Below, piece by piece: positions 17,418 through 26,506 of a DNA stretch of 64,000 bases. Source of the stretch: Arthrobacter sp. M2012083 (GTDB lineage Bacteria; Actinomycetota; Actinomycetes; Actinomycetales; Micrococcaceae); NCBI RefSeq assembly GCF_000281065.1, contig NZ_AKKK01000017.1, positions 1 through 64,000 on the forward strand. Reading direction: 5' to 3'. The position numbers were made by a program, and so were the translations under genes. Position 1 is the stretch's first letter. Each line of letters starts with the position of its first letter. The notes below the pieces were generated by a model. The model made no database searches. It saw only the letters and a list, made by a program, of their open reading frames with translations, and was not told the origin of the DNA.

Positions 17418-18828
17418 CATCTTCGCGCTCCCCCGACCCAGGTTCCGCGGGGACCGTCCCCTCCTCGGCGGCCATGCCGTCGTCGAAACTGAGAGCCACC
17501 TGCCCTCCCGCCTTCCGGCGGCGCAGCATGAAAATCACTGCTCCGACAGCAAGCCAAGCGGCGCCCAGCAGGTAGGTGAACCAGGCCAAGGAAGTCCATA
17601 GCCACGCTATGAAGGTAAAACCCAGTAGCGGCATCACCATATTGCGCATGGTCCCAGCCGCTCCCCGCTTCCCCAGGTCGAAGAAGACCACCTTGATGGT
17701 TGCCAGGTTCACCACGGCAAAGGCAACCAGTGCCCCGAAATTGATCATGTACACCGCCTGTTCCAGCGTGATGACAAGGGCGATCAACGACACCGCAGAG
17801 ACAAGCATCGCCGCGAAGTACGGAGTCCGGAACCGCGGGTGCAGACCTGCCAGGGCGCCGGGCAGGATCCTGTCCCTTCCCATGGCATAGATGACGCGGC
17901 TTACGCTCATCTGGGCAGCAGTGCCGCACAAAACCAACCCGCCAAGGTTCACGATCACGAAGACCACCATGAGAACATCACCTCCGGCGCGCTGCATGAG
18001 TTCGGTTCCCGCGGCATCGAGGTTCACGATGGATCTCCACTCGGGCGCGATGAGACTCCCGGCTACGGAGAAAAGGGTGTAGCCCAAGCCGGCAAAGAGT
18101 GTGGACAGGATGATGCCCCGCGGCACATCGCGCTTGGGATGGCGAGCCTCTTCGGACAGGGTGGAAACGCCGTCGAATCCCAGGAAGGCAAAGGCCACAA
18201 TTGCCGCGGCCGCCATCACGGGCGCCACCCCGCCTTCACCCAAAGTCAGGGGCTGCGCGAAATTGTCGAAGGACAGATCCGGGGCATTGACCACGGCCAG
18301 GACGAGGAACACCAGAATCACCAGGACCGAGGCAGCCACCACCACGATGTTCATCTTCTTGATCCAGGCAACGCCGATCACGCTGAAAAGCCCCACCACC
18401 AAGAGACAGAGCAGGACTCCCAGTTGCTGCGGAATGACGGGCACCAGGCTATTGAGATACAGGCCGAAGAGCAGGAAGTTCACCATCGGCAGGAACAAGT
18501 AGTCCAGCATCATGGTCCAGCCCACCATGAACCCCACAGGGCTGCCGAACGCCCGCGAGGCGTAGGCGTATGCGCCCCCGGTTACAGGCACATGCTTGGC
18601 CATCCGGCCGTAGCTGTGCGCGGTGAACAGCATCGCCACCAGGGCGGCGAGGTAAGCGGCCGGCAAATGCCCATCGCTGATCTCGGTCCCCGCCCCATAG
18701 ACCGCCACCACCGACAGGATGCCCAAGGAGGTCAGGCCGAAAGCGATGAGCGACGGCAAGCCCAGAACGCGTTTCAATTTGGGGGCCGACTGGGCGCCAT
18801 CCATTGCGCTTCTTCCGGTGATGGTCAT
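17398..18828 (-). CDS. APC-superfamily amino acid permease
   Basis: This is a 476-aa integral membrane protein with 12 TM segments. TM1 has the unwound GLTSLGILSVVAVYG region and TM6 AFAFLGFDGVSTLSEEARHPKRDVPRG, the classic APC signature. It probably imports amino acids or amines. It is divergent from a deaminase-like amidohydrolase, so the imported compound may be a cyclic or N-substituted amine (inference). A six-base inverted repeat at 18860-18876 lies in its promoter region. Confidence 0.92.
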   Translation of the reverse strand: MTITGRSAMDGAQSAPKLKRVLGLPSLIAFGLTSLGILSVVAVYGAGTEISDGHLPAAYLAALVAMLFTAHSYGRMAKHVPVTGGAYAYASRAFGSPVGFMVGWTMMLDYLFLPMVNFLLFGLYLNSLVPVIPQQLGVLLCLLVVGLFSVIGVAWIKKMNIVVVAASVLVILVFLVLAVVNAPDLSFDNFAQPLTLGEGGVAPVMAAAAIVAFAFLGFDGVSTLSEEARHPKRDVPRGIILSTLFAGLGYTLFSVAGSLIAPEWRSIVNLDAAGTELMQRAGGDVLMVVFVIVNLGGLVLCGTAAQMSVSRVIYAMGRDRILPGALAGLHPRFRTPYFAAMLVSAVSLIALVITLEQAVYMINFGALVAFAVVNLATIKVVFFDLGKRGAAGTMRNMVMPLLGFTFIAWLWTSLAWFTYLLGAAWLAVGAVIFMLRRRKAGGQVALSFDDGMAAEEGTVPAEPGSGEREDARTPGN

Positions 18829-18859
18829 GGGTTCTCCTCGATGCGATCCGTGTCACATA

Positions 18860-18876
18860 AATGAATGTTGTTCATT
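18860..18876. promoter_or_regulatory. Inverted repeat AATGAA-N5-TTCATT between permease and amidohydrolase
   Basis: A perfect 6-bp inverted repeat (18860-18865 and 18871-18876) lies 32 bp upstream of the permease start, a plausible operator site in the divergent region. The regulator is not identified. Confidence 0.45.
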
Positions 18877-19041
18877 AGAGTAAGTGCCGCAGGGCGTTGT
18901 GTACAGCTTTTGGTATCCCAAAGCTCGCAAGCGCTCTTCCCGCTTGCTCGTTTACTGCTTCACATTCAAGGTATTGCGCCCACCCCTACTTCAATGTCGC
19001 TTAGTTTGGTATACCTAGAGGTACATCGCGAAAGGACCTTC

Positions 19042-20133
19042 ATGACTGCACAGTCTTTACCTGTCCAAAGCAAGGGCAAACTGCTCCATGGAGCGGAACC
19101 ACTGACGACGCAGGGTTTTGTCGACGCGCATATCCACCCTGACAAGACCACATGGGGCTCCGCCTGGCTGTCCCGCACACAGGCACATTCGTTGACGGAC
19201 CTCATCGGGAACGATCTCCGAGCGCAGCTTGCGTTTCAGGACAGTGTCGAGGACCGGGCCTACGCCTTGATGAGCCATGCTGTCCTCAACGGAACCATGG
19301 CGATGCGGGCGCACGTGGACGTAGGGCCCCAAATCGGCCTGCGGAACATCCATGGTGTCCGCGCAGCCGCTGAGCGTTTGGCCTCATTCCTGGACGTTCA
19401 GGTGGTCGCGTTCCCGCAGTTTGGCCTACTGAGCAACCCTGGCACGCTGGATCTCATGGAGGCTTCCCTGACCGAGGGGGCAGACCTCCTGGGTGGCATA
19501 GACCCGGAGTCGGTGGACGGCGACCTGCACGGACATCTGGATGCCATCTACACGCTGGCGAATAGACATGACAGGGACGTCGACATCCACCTGCACGACG
19601 TGGGCGCGGAAGGGTTGGCGCAGCTAAGTGTCATCGCGAAACGAACAGTGGCGGAAGGCATGCAAGGGAGAGTCACCATCAGCCATGGCTTTGCTCTCTG
19701 CGATGCCTCGCAACCCGCGCTTGGGCCTACCTTGGATGCCATGGCCGAGGCTGGAATCTGGATGGCTACCTGCGCCTTGGGGGCCGACCCCGTACCGGAT
19801 CTGGACCTTATGGAAAGGCATGGAGTCAAGATTGCCCTCGGCTCAGACGGAGTCCGTGATGCCTGGTCACCGTTCGGCACCGGCAGCATGATGGATCGCG
19901 CGCACCTGCTGGGGTACCGGACAGGAGCATCCACAGATGCCGAGTTGGAACGTTGTTTCCGGCTGGCCACCTCAGCGGGTGCGGAACTGCTTGGATCAGC
20001 TGAGCTGGGGAGCTTCTCCGGCGCGACATCCCCTGATCGGCTCGAATTCGCCGCGAACTCCATCCCGGAGCTGGTTGTTGATAGGCCCGCTCCGCTGAGG
20101 GTGGTGCGGGGTGGCCGAACCGTGACTCTCTGA
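19042..20133 (+). CDS. Cytosine-deaminase-like amidohydrolase
   Basis: This is a 363-aa metal-dependent hydrolase. It has the metal site HIHPDKT (His-x-His near residue 31), AHVDVG, DIHLHD, SHGFAL with a further His, and GSDGVRD with the catalytic Asp; this order matches the cytosine deaminase/N-isopropylammelide group. The start is the ATG at 19042 (AAAGGA upstream). The open frame extends to 18865 but that part is not protein-like. The N-terminal beta-sandwich half is shorter than in most relatives. It is divergent from an amino acid permease. Confidence 0.85.
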   Translation: MTAQSLPVQSKGKLLHGAEPLTTQGFVDAHIHPDKTTWGSAWLSRTQAHSLTDLIGNDLRAQLAFQDSVEDRAYALMSHAVLNGTMAMRAHVDVGPQIGLRNIHGVRAAAERLASFLDVQVVAFPQFGLLSNPGTLDLMEASLTEGADLLGGIDPESVDGDLHGHLDAIYTLANRHDRDVDIHLHDVGAEGLAQLSVIAKRTVAEGMQGRVTISHGFALCDASQPALGPTLDAMAEAGIWMATCALGADPVPDLDLMERHGVKIALGSDGVRDAWSPFGTGSMMDRAHLLGYRTGASTDAELERCFRLATSAGAELLGSAELGSFSGATSPDRLEFAANSIPELVVDRPAPLRVVRGGRTVTL

Positions 20134-20179
20134 GCCCAAGGCACGCAAGCTCGGAGGAACTGCAAACCGGGCCCCGGGG

Positions 20180-20860
20180 CTAGAGCATCCACTCCCGCAG
20201 AAACCACCACAGGCCCGCGATCACGAGGCCTCCAAACAGCGAGCCTGCAATAACTTGAGCCAGGGTGTGGGCGCGCAATACCAATCGTGACCAGCCGACC
20301 GCCGGCACGAGGAGCAGCAGGGGCAGCCACTCCAGTCCGAACATCATCACGGAGATAACGACGGCCGCCGCGAGAGCCGACGCATGCCCGCTCATTTTCC
20401 AGAACGCACTGACCACGGCAAGAACCCCAATGCCTCCGATGAGCGCGACGATCATCACCGTGACACTCACCGGACCACTGAGCAAATGCAGCACGAGCAG
20501 GCCAACCACCACTGACGCCAACGTCATCCAAAGCAACGCGGGCCGTTGGCGCCGATCGCTGACGTGGTGGTCCGTGATCCTGCCCAACTTCACCATAACC
20601 AGCACGAAGGCCAGCGGCAGGACACAGACGAACATCGCCGCGAGCAACCCGAACCACATGGTGCCGGGGAACCCCGGTTCAATGGCAGGACTGATCAGCA
20701 GGAGGACCAGAACAACAACCGGCGGCTGGAAAACTTCCGTCAGCACCCGGGCAACCGTGCGCCATGGTCCCGTCACCAACTGAGGGGGCACATGGCCTGG
20801 TTCCTCTGTTATGGTCTCCGTGCCACGGCCAGCGCCTGGGTCGGCTTGCTCGTCAGTCAA
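20180..20860 (-). CDS. PAP2-family membrane phosphatase
   Basis: At about 226 aa this has five or six TM helices. The acid-phosphatase motifs are visible: D-R-R-Q-R-P near the first motif, SGHASA (motif 2) and [16 protein letters not shown] (motif 3, Arg and His nucleophile). Substrates in this family are lipid or isoprenoid phosphates. The proposed TTG start overlaps the E2 gene stop by 8 bp, suggesting coupling; a GTG at 20791 with AGAGGA upstream is a good alternative. Confidence 0.8.
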   Translation of the reverse strand: MTDEQADPGAGRGTETITEEPGHVPPQLVTGPWRTVARVLTEVFQPPVVVLVLLLISPAIEPGFPGTMWFGLLAAMFVCVLPLAFVLVMVKLGRITDHHVSDRRQRPALLWMTLASVVVGLLVLHLLSGPVSVTVMIVALIGGIGVLAVVSAFWKMSGHASALAAAVVISVMMFGLEWLPLLLLVPAVGWSRLVLRAHTLAQVIAGSLFGGLVIAGLWWFLREWML

Positions 20861-22424
20861 GCAGCAGCGCCGGTTCTTCAAGAATGGATGCAACGTCCGC
20901 CATGAAACGCGCGGACAAATCCCCGTCCACCACGCGATGGTCGAAGGAGCCACCGAGTGTCGTAATCCAGCGCGGGATGACTTCGCCGTCCAATACCCAA
21001 GGCTTCTGCTTGATGGTTCCGAAGGCAATGATGGCTACTTCACCCGGGTTGATGATAGGGGTCCCGGTATCAATGCCAAGCGCGCCGATGTTGGTGATGG
21101 TCAGGCTTCCACCCTGCATCTCAGCAGGCTGCGTCTTCCCAGCCCGGGCCTTGGTTGCCAGCTCGTTAAGCGCCAAGGCCAATTCCTTGAGGGAAAGGTC
21201 CTGGGCGTCCTTGATGTTGGGCACCATAAGTCCGCGTGGGGTTGCGGCGGCGATGCCAAGGTTCATGTAGTGCTTCACCAGGATCTCCGCGCCACCCTTA
21301 CCGTCAGCGTTCTCCACCCAGGTCGCGTTGACGCTGGGGTTCCGGGCAGCAGCCCAGATCACTGCCTTTGCAAGGATGAGCAGCGGCGAGACCTTGATGC
21401 CTTCAAAGTCTCGGGAGGCCTTTAGCCGCTTGACGAACTCCATGGTGCGGCTGGCATCCACGTCCACGAAAATACTGACGTGGGGAGCCGAGAAAGCTGA
21501 GTCAACCATGGCCTTGGCGGTCGCCTTTCGAACCCCCTTGACGGGCATCCGTTCCACTCGCTGATCCTGCGGTTTCTTCGAGGCACCCCAGAAGCTATCG
21601 GCTTGGTCATGCTCGGCGTCGCGTTGGGCTTGGTAGCTCACCAGGTCCTCGCGAGTCACTTCACCGCGCTCTCCGGTAGCCACGACGTCAGCGAGATCGA
21701 TGCCCAGGTCGCGGGCAAACTTGCGCACCGGGGGCTTGGCCAGGACCTTGTTGACCAGGCCACTAATCGTTCCGCTGATGGCTGCACCGCGGGAGGCCGC
21801 CGCCTGCGGCGCCTGGGGTTGAGGCGCGACGGACTGCGTTTGGGTGGCAGCCGCAGGGGTGATGGGTTCGACGACGGCGGGGGCCGCCGTCGTGCGGTGT
21901 GAAACCTGCGATTCGGCTGCTTTGGCCTCCACCACTGCCTGGTGGTCCTGAACGGTGCCTTCGGCACTCTCGGCGACTGCAGCTGCCTCAACCGCGGCCC
22001 CGGCCGGACGTTTGCGTGCCCGGCGCTTAACGGCGTCGGCCTTGGGCCCTGAACCTACCAGCGGACCACCAGCCGGACGGTTGTCGCCGGTGTCGTCGTC
22101 GGCGGGTAGCTTGCCATATAGGGGCATCTCGACGGCGGGTACCTCCGGAGCGGCAGGCGTCACCGTCGCGGCGTCACCCTCCTGGCCCTCCGAAACAGCG
22201 ATGATCGCCGTGCCGACTTCAACCGTGATGCCTTCCTCAACCAGCAGCTCCGTGACAGTGCCCGCGAAAGGAGAAGGGAGTTCGACGAGGGACTTGGCGG
22301 TCTCGATCTCACACAAGACATCGTTGATAGCGACGACGTCACCCGGCTTGACCTTCCAAGCCACTACCTCGGCCTCGGTCAGGCCTTCGCCAACGTCCGG
22401 CAGGTTGAATTTCTTTACAGTCAC
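20853..22424 (-). CDS. bkdC: Dihydrolipoamide acyltransferase (E2) of a 2-oxoacid dehydrogenase
   Basis: At 523 aa, the N-terminal lipoyl domain (residues 1-78) has the lipoylated Lys in [10 protein letters not shown]. An Ala/Pro/Thr-rich flexible linker follows. The E1/E3-binding domain ([21 protein letters not shown]) is near residues 235-270. The C-terminal catalytic domain ends with the active-site [14 protein letters not shown]. It transfers the acyl group to CoA. It is the third gene of the E1alpha-E1beta-E2 operon. The branched-chain rather than pyruvate role is inferred from actinobacterial operon structure. E3 is not in the window. Confidence 0.9.
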   Translation of the reverse strand: MTVKKFNLPDVGEGLTEAEVVAWKVKPGDVVAINDVLCEIETAKSLVELPSPFAGTVTELLVEEGITVEVGTAIIAVSEGQEGDAATVTPAAPEVPAVEMPLYGKLPADDDTGDNRPAGGPLVGSGPKADAVKRRARKRPAGAAVEAAAVAESAEGTVQDHQAVVEAKAAESQVSHRTTAAPAVVEPITPAAATQTQSVAPQPQAPQAAASRGAAISGTISGLVNKVLAKPPVRKFARDLGIDLADVVATGERGEVTREDLVSYQAQRDAEHDQADSFWGASKKPQDQRVERMPVKGVRKATAKAMVDSAFSAPHVSIFVDVDASRTMEFVKRLKASRDFEGIKVSPLLILAKAVIWAAARNPSVNATWVENADGKGGAEILVKHYMNLGIAAATPRGLMVPNIKDAQDLSLKELALALNELATKARAGKTQPAEMQGGSLTITNIGALGIDTGTPIINPGEVAIIAFGTIKQKPWVLDGEVIPRWITTLGGSFDHRVVDGDLSARFMADVASILEEPALLLD

Positions 22425-22528
22425 AGTGGTCCTCGATTTCCGGTCACCCGGCGGCGAAGCCGGGCTGGATCAGGGCGGTTAGTAGGACGGCGGTTGGTCG
22501 AGCACGAGGTCTTGCCAGGACCGCAGTT

Positions 22529-23509
22529 CTAGTAGGACAAGGAGCGGTCAAGCGCCTCAAGGATCTTGTCGATGTCCGGCAAGTAGTCCTCTTCCACCTT
22601 GGCGACGGGGTACGGCATATGGAACCCGCCAACGCGAATGACGGGTGCCTCCAAGTGCAGGAATGCCCGCTCGCTGATGCGCGCGGCGATCTCGCCGCCG
22701 ATACCACCAAAGGTAGGGGCTTCATGGGCTACGATCAGGCGGCCCGTCTTCTTGACCGATGCTTCCACAGTGTCAAAGTCCAAAGGCGAGATGGAACGGA
22801 GGTCGATGACTTCAACGCTCCGTCCGTCCTCAGTGGCAGCATTGGCGGCTGCCAGCGCAACCGGCACCAGCGGGCCATAGGCCACGATGGTGGCGTCCGT
22901 TCCTTCACGGACAACGTGCGCTTTGAAGGGGTCCTCGGAAAGACCGGCATTCTCGACGTCCACTTCACCCTTAAGCCAGTAACGGCGCTTGGGTTCGAAG
23001 AAGATGACAGGGTCCTGGCACTCGATGGCCTTTTGGATCATCCAATAGGCGTCATGGGCGTTGGAAGGGGAGATAATGCGCAGGCCCGCCGTGTGGGCGA
23101 ACAGCGCTTCAGGCGACTCTGAGTGATGCTCGATGGATCCGATGCCACCGCCGTACGGAATGCGGATGACCACGGGAACGGTCAGCTTGCCGAGGCTGCG
23201 GGAGTGGATTTTGGCCAGCTGGGTGGTGATCTGGTTGAACGCAGGGTACACGAAGCCGTCGAACTGGATTTCGCACACTGGTGAGTATCCGCGAAGCGCC
23301 AGGCCGATGGCGGTTCCGACGATGCCGGACTCAGCCAAGGGAGTGTCCACGACGCGTTCGTCGCCGAATTCCTTGATGAGGCCATCCGTGACACGGTAAA
23401 CCCCGCCCAGATGTCCGATGTCCTCACCCATCAGCAAGGACTTGGGGTTGTTCGTCAGCGATGCCCGCAGACCCTCATTGATGGCCTTCGCAATGGTCAT
23501 GGTTGCCAT
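22529..23509 (-). CDS. bkdB: 2-oxoacid dehydrogenase E1 beta subunit
   Basis: The 326-aa transketolase-like protein carries the family features LLMGEDIGHLGGVYRVTDGL, FVYPAFNQI, VVIRIPYGGG and, in the C-terminal domain, APTFGGIGGEIAARI. It forms the alpha2-beta2 thiamine-diphosphate E1 with the upstream gene, decarboxylating a 2-oxoacid and loading lipoyl-E2. Its ATG overlaps the E1alpha stop region (shared base at 23509), so the two subunits are translationally coupled. Confidence 0.93.
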   Translation of the reverse strand: MATMTIAKAINEGLRASLTNNPKSLLMGEDIGHLGGVYRVTDGLIKEFGDERVVDTPLAESGIVGTAIGLALRGYSPVCEIQFDGFVYPAFNQITTQLAKIHSRSLGKLTVPVVIRIPYGGGIGSIEHHSESPEALFAHTAGLRIISPSNAHDAYWMIQKAIECQDPVIFFEPKRRYWLKGEVDVENAGLSEDPFKAHVVREGTDATIVAYGPLVPVALAAANAATEDGRSVEVIDLRSISPLDFDTVEASVKKTGRLIVAHEAPTFGGIGGEIAARISERAFLHLEAPVIRVGGFHMPYPVAKVEEDYLPDIDKILEALDRSLSY

Positions 23510-24702
23510 CAGTTAGCTGCCTCCTGGTCGCTCTCGAAGCCGGCGGAGTATTCCTCGAACCAGGCCAGTTCCTCCGCGATAAGCGGGTGTTGTTCGGCGT
23601 AGACACTGGCGAAGGCTTCGCGGATATCCGGGACCTCAAGGCCATGTGTTGTGCTGCGGACGTACTTGGCGAGCTCATCGCCGTCGGCTTTGACCTGGTC
23701 GAAGAACGCTTCATCCGCCAAACCCTCCGCGCGTAGGTACTTCTCCAGGCGGTCCAGCGGATCCTTCTCGCGCCAGGCAGCTTCTTCGGCGGATTCCCGG
23801 TACTTGGTGGGGTCATCGGCCGTGGTGTGTGCGCCCACCCGGTAGGTGTAGGCCTCGATAAGCACAGGGCCCCGGCCCTCGCGGGCGTGCTCGAGTGCCC
23901 ACTCAGTAACGGCATGGACCGCGATGACGTCGTTGCCGTCCACCCGGATTCCAGGGAAACCGTAGCCCTTGGCGCGGTTCGCAAGCGGAACCTTCGTCTG
24001 GACTTCAGTAGGCACGGAAATGGCCCAGTGGTTGTTCTGGCAGAAGAAGACAACCGGGGCGTTGTACGACGCAGCAAAGACCATGGACTCATGGACGTCG
24101 CCTTCGGAGCTGGCGCCGTCACCGAAGTAAGCGATGACGGCGGCTTTGGGGTCTGTGGAGTCTGAGGCCGCTGCGAGCTTCTGGTCCCGTTGGATACCCA
24201 TGGCATATCCGACGGCGTGAAGCGTCTGGGCTGCGAGCACCAATGTGTAGAGGTGGAAGTTGTTCTCCCTCGGATCCCAGCCACCGTTGGACACACCGCG
24301 GAACTGCTTCAGCAGCTCGGCGAGGTCCACATTGCGGACCAACGCGACGCCGTGTTCGCGATAGGTGGGGAAGATGTAGTCCTGGGACTGGCTTGCGTGG
24401 CCCGAACCAATCTGGGCGGCCTCCTGGCCGGTCAGCGGCACCCACAAGGCAAGCTCGCCCTGGCGCTGCAGCGCGGTGGCTTCCTGGTCAAAGCGACGGA
24501 TCCTGGCCATGTCGGTATAGAAAACACGGAGCTTTTCCGGATCAATCCGCTTGGCGTAGTCCGAGAAGACTGGATCGGATCCGAGTTTTCCGTCGGGCCC
24601 GAGCAACTGCACCATTTCCACTGGTTCGCCTGGTGCGGCTGCTGCCGCGGTGGTTGCCGCGAGACTTTCTTCCGTCCCGGGGGGCAGTTGTGTCGAGCCC
24701 AT
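23509..24702 (-). CDS. bkdA: 2-oxoacid dehydrogenase E1 alpha subunit
   Basis: This 397-aa protein has the thiamine-diphosphate motif GDGASSEGD through to CQNNHWAIS (GDG...NN). The phosphorylation-loop region reads YRVGAHTTADDPTKYR. The start is the ATG ending at 24702, with AAGGAGA 5 nt upstream; an open frame of 25 more codons runs into the palindrome and is rejected. It is the first gene of the operon. The 42-bp palindrome at 24754-24795 lies 50 bp upstream and is the probable control site. Confidence 0.93.
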   Translation of the reverse strand: MGSTQLPPGTEESLAATTAAAAAPGEPVEMVQLLGPDGKLGSDPVFSDYAKRIDPEKLRVFYTDMARIRRFDQEATALQRQGELALWVPLTGQEAAQIGSGHASQSQDYIFPTYREHGVALVRNVDLAELLKQFRGVSNGGWDPRENNFHLYTLVLAAQTLHAVGYAMGIQRDQKLAAASDSTDPKAAVIAYFGDGASSEGDVHESMVFAASYNAPVVFFCQNNHWAISVPTEVQTKVPLANRAKGYGFPGIRVDGNDVIAVHAVTEWALEHAREGRGPVLIEAYTYRVGAHTTADDPTKYRESAEEAAWREKDPLDRLEKYLRAEGLADEAFFDQVKADGDELAKYVRSTTHGLEVPDIREAFASVYAEQHPLIAEELAWFEEYSAGFESDQEAAN

Positions 24703-24753
24703 TCCGTCTCCTTGCTTGCCGTGGCGAGACGCCGGGCAATGTCTGTCGCTGGG

Positions 24754-24795
24754 ATATATGCCTGTTCCGGAATGCATTCCGGAACAGGCATATAT
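24754..24795. promoter_or_regulatory. Perfect 42-bp palindrome upstream of the E1-E2 operon
   Basis: The left arm (24754-24774) starts ATATATGCCTGTTCCGGAAT and the right arm (24775-24795) is its exact reverse complement, with no spacer. Inside it the 8-bp palindrome TTCCGGAA occurs twice, separated by TGCA. It could be a tandem operator for a dimeric regulator, a cruciform, or the 3' hairpin of hisC. No U-run follows on the hisC strand, which argues against a simple terminator. Confidence 0.85.
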
Positions 24796-24809
24796 TTTGG
24801 CTTTCGTCC

Positions 24810-24829
24810 CTTACTTTATCGGCAGTAAG
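24810..24829. promoter_or_regulatory. Inverted repeat CTTACT-N8-AGTAAG
   Basis: Perfect 6-bp arms (24810-24815 and 24824-24829) lie between the hisC stop and the long palindrome. It is AT-rich and may be part of the E1-E2 promoter or a second regulator site. Confidence 0.4.
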
Positions 24830-24853
24830 TAGCGATGGCGCATTTGTTAACCG

Positions 24854-25972
24854 CTAGGAACCTTGCGGAGCCTTTGTATAACCTGCACAGAGATCCAAGA
24901 ACCGGGTGTTGGCTTCCACCTCGCCGATGCTGACACGTACACCTTCATTCCCGAAGGCACGAACAGACAAGGCCTGCTCAGCCGCCAAGGCAGCAAACTC
25001 CCCGCTGTGCTCCCCGAGATTCAACCAAACGAAGTTGCCTTGAGCCTCGGGAACGAACCAACCCAGTTCCCTCAGGCCAGCCGTCACGCGCTCCCTTTCA
25101 TCCACCAGGCTTTGTACCCTTTCCACAACCTGATCGAAATTCTCGAGTGAAGTCACTGCGGCACGTTCTGCAATTTGTGAAACGGCAAAGGGAGTGGCCG
25201 TCACCCGGAGGTGCTGAGTAAGCAAAGGACCGGAGACACTGTAGCCAACACGGAGGCCAGCCAGGCCGTGCGCTTTGGAGAAAGTCCTGAGTACCACCAC
25301 ATTGGGGTATTTGCGGTAGAGCTGGATGCCGTCCACGGCCTCGGCGTCCCGCACGAATTCCTGGTAAGCCTCATCGATGACCACCACAACGTTGGGCGGC
25401 ACGGCTTGGATGAACCGCTCCGTTTCCTCGGCCGTGAGAATCGGTCCGGTGGGGTTATTGGGCGTGCACAGGAGAATCACTTTGGTGCGTACTGTAACTG
25501 CGGCAGCCATGGTCTCGAGGTCGTGGCGCCCGTCCGACAACAGGGGGATTTGCACACTGGCTGCCCCTGCGAGGCCCACACAGATGGGGTAGGCCTCGAA
25601 GGAACGCCAGGCGTAGATCACTTCGTCCTGTTTGCCGTCCTCATTCTGGCCGGCGAACGTGGCCAGGATCTGGTTCAGTGCCCCAAGGCTCCCGGCTCCG
25701 GTGACGACATCGTCAGCGGGAACATCCAGGAAGTCGGCCAAAGCGTTCCGTAGCTTGGTGGCCAGGGGGTCCGGGTATCGATTGATGTCGGTCTGGTCCG
25801 CAATTGCCTGCAACACTGCAGGAATCGGAGGCAGAGGGTTTTCGTTGGACGACAATTTGTAGCTGGTGAGACCCTCAATCGCGGCAGGTGGTTTTCCAGC
25901 CGCATACTTGGGGAGCCTGTCTACGACCGGACGAGGGAGTACGCCCTCCGGTACGTTGTCAGTAGTAGTCAT
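24854..25972 (-). CDS. hisC: Histidinol-phosphate aminotransferase (or aromatic aminotransferase)
   Basis: At 372 aa this matches HisC length. The fold-type I features are SSNENPLPP near the N-terminus, GAGSLGALNQI (PLP phosphate cup), LLCTPNNPTGPIL (Asn), VVIDEAYQEF (Asp/Tyr) and TFSKAHGLAGLRVGY (Schiff-base Lys). It converts imidazole-acetol phosphate to histidinol phosphate; some actinobacterial copies act mainly on phenylpyruvate instead. No other his genes are nearby, so the aromatic role is a real alternative. The start is the ATG ending at 25972; the longer open frame runs through the neighbouring divergent gene. Confidence 0.88.
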   Translation of the reverse strand: MTTTDNVPEGVLPRPVVDRLPKYAAGKPPAAIEGLTSYKLSSNENPLPPIPAVLQAIADQTDINRYPDPLATKLRNALADFLDVPADDVVTGAGSLGALNQILATFAGQNEDGKQDEVIYAWRSFEAYPICVGLAGAASVQIPLLSDGRHDLETMAAAVTVRTKVILLCTPNNPTGPILTAEETERFIQAVPPNVVVVIDEAYQEFVRDAEAVDGIQLYRKYPNVVVLRTFSKAHGLAGLRVGYSVSGPLLTQHLRVTATPFAVSQIAERAAVTSLENFDQVVERVQSLVDERERVTAGLRELGWFVPEAQGNFVWLNLGEHSGEFAALAAEQALSVRAFGNEGVRVSIGEVEANTRFLDLCAGYTKAPQGS

Positions 25973-26044
25973 GGCTTCAAGCCTACTTGCCCACTCACGG
26001 CTGAGGCGGAGCTCTTTAACAGGCGTGTGTGAAAGCATGGGGCC

Positions 26045-26473
26045 ATGGGTTCCTTCATCATTCGTGTCCTGATCAACGGGCTTGCCCTGTGGGTTGCAAC
26101 CTGGCTCCTGCAAGGCATGGACATCTCCACAAGTGCCACAGAGTCGGCCGCAGCTAACGCAGGACTTACGCAGGGGGCAGACACCGCCGGCATCATTCTG
26201 GCGTATCTGTTCATCGGCCTCATCTTTGGAGTGGTGAACGCCTTTGTCCGTCCGCTTGTCAGGCTGTTGTCCCTCCCCGTGACCATCCTGACGCTTGGCT
26301 TGTTCACCATAGTGATCAACGCAGCGATGCTGTACCTGACGGCATGGTTGAGCACCTTCACTCCCGTGCACCTCACTATCGATTCCTTCTTTTGGACAGC
26401 AATTTTGGCGTCGATCATCATCAGCATCATTTCCATGGTGGCGGGCCTGATTCCAGGTGCCCGGAAGCGCTAG
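26045..26473 (+). CDS. Phage-holin-like (PF04020-type) four-TM membrane protein
   Basis: The 142-aa protein with four hydrophobic helices fits this widespread chromosomal family by its motif FGVVNAFVRPLVRLLSLPVTILTLGLFTIVINA. Despite the family name there is no phage context. It probably sits in the cytoplasmic membrane, and its role is unknown. It is divergent from hisC by 72 bp. Confidence 0.85.
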   Translation: MGSFIIRVLINGLALWVATWLLQGMDISTSATESAAANAGLTQGADTAGIILAYLFIGLIFGVVNAFVRPLVRLLSLPVTILTLGLFTIVINAAMLYLTAWLSTFTPVHLTIDSFFWTAILASIIISIISMVAGLIPGARKR

Positions 26474-26506
26474 CAGCGCCCGAGGACGGTCACCTTCGCT
26501 AGAGCC

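Noticed and set aside
24703..24777. Longer E1alpha start inside the palindrome
   Set aside because: AAGGAGA places the start at 24702, and the extension would encode palindrome sequence.
24754..24795. Calling the 42-bp palindrome a simple hisC terminator
   Set aside because: The AT-rich ends and missing U-run on the hisC strand do not fit an intrinsic terminator, so it is listed as regulatory with the alternative noted.
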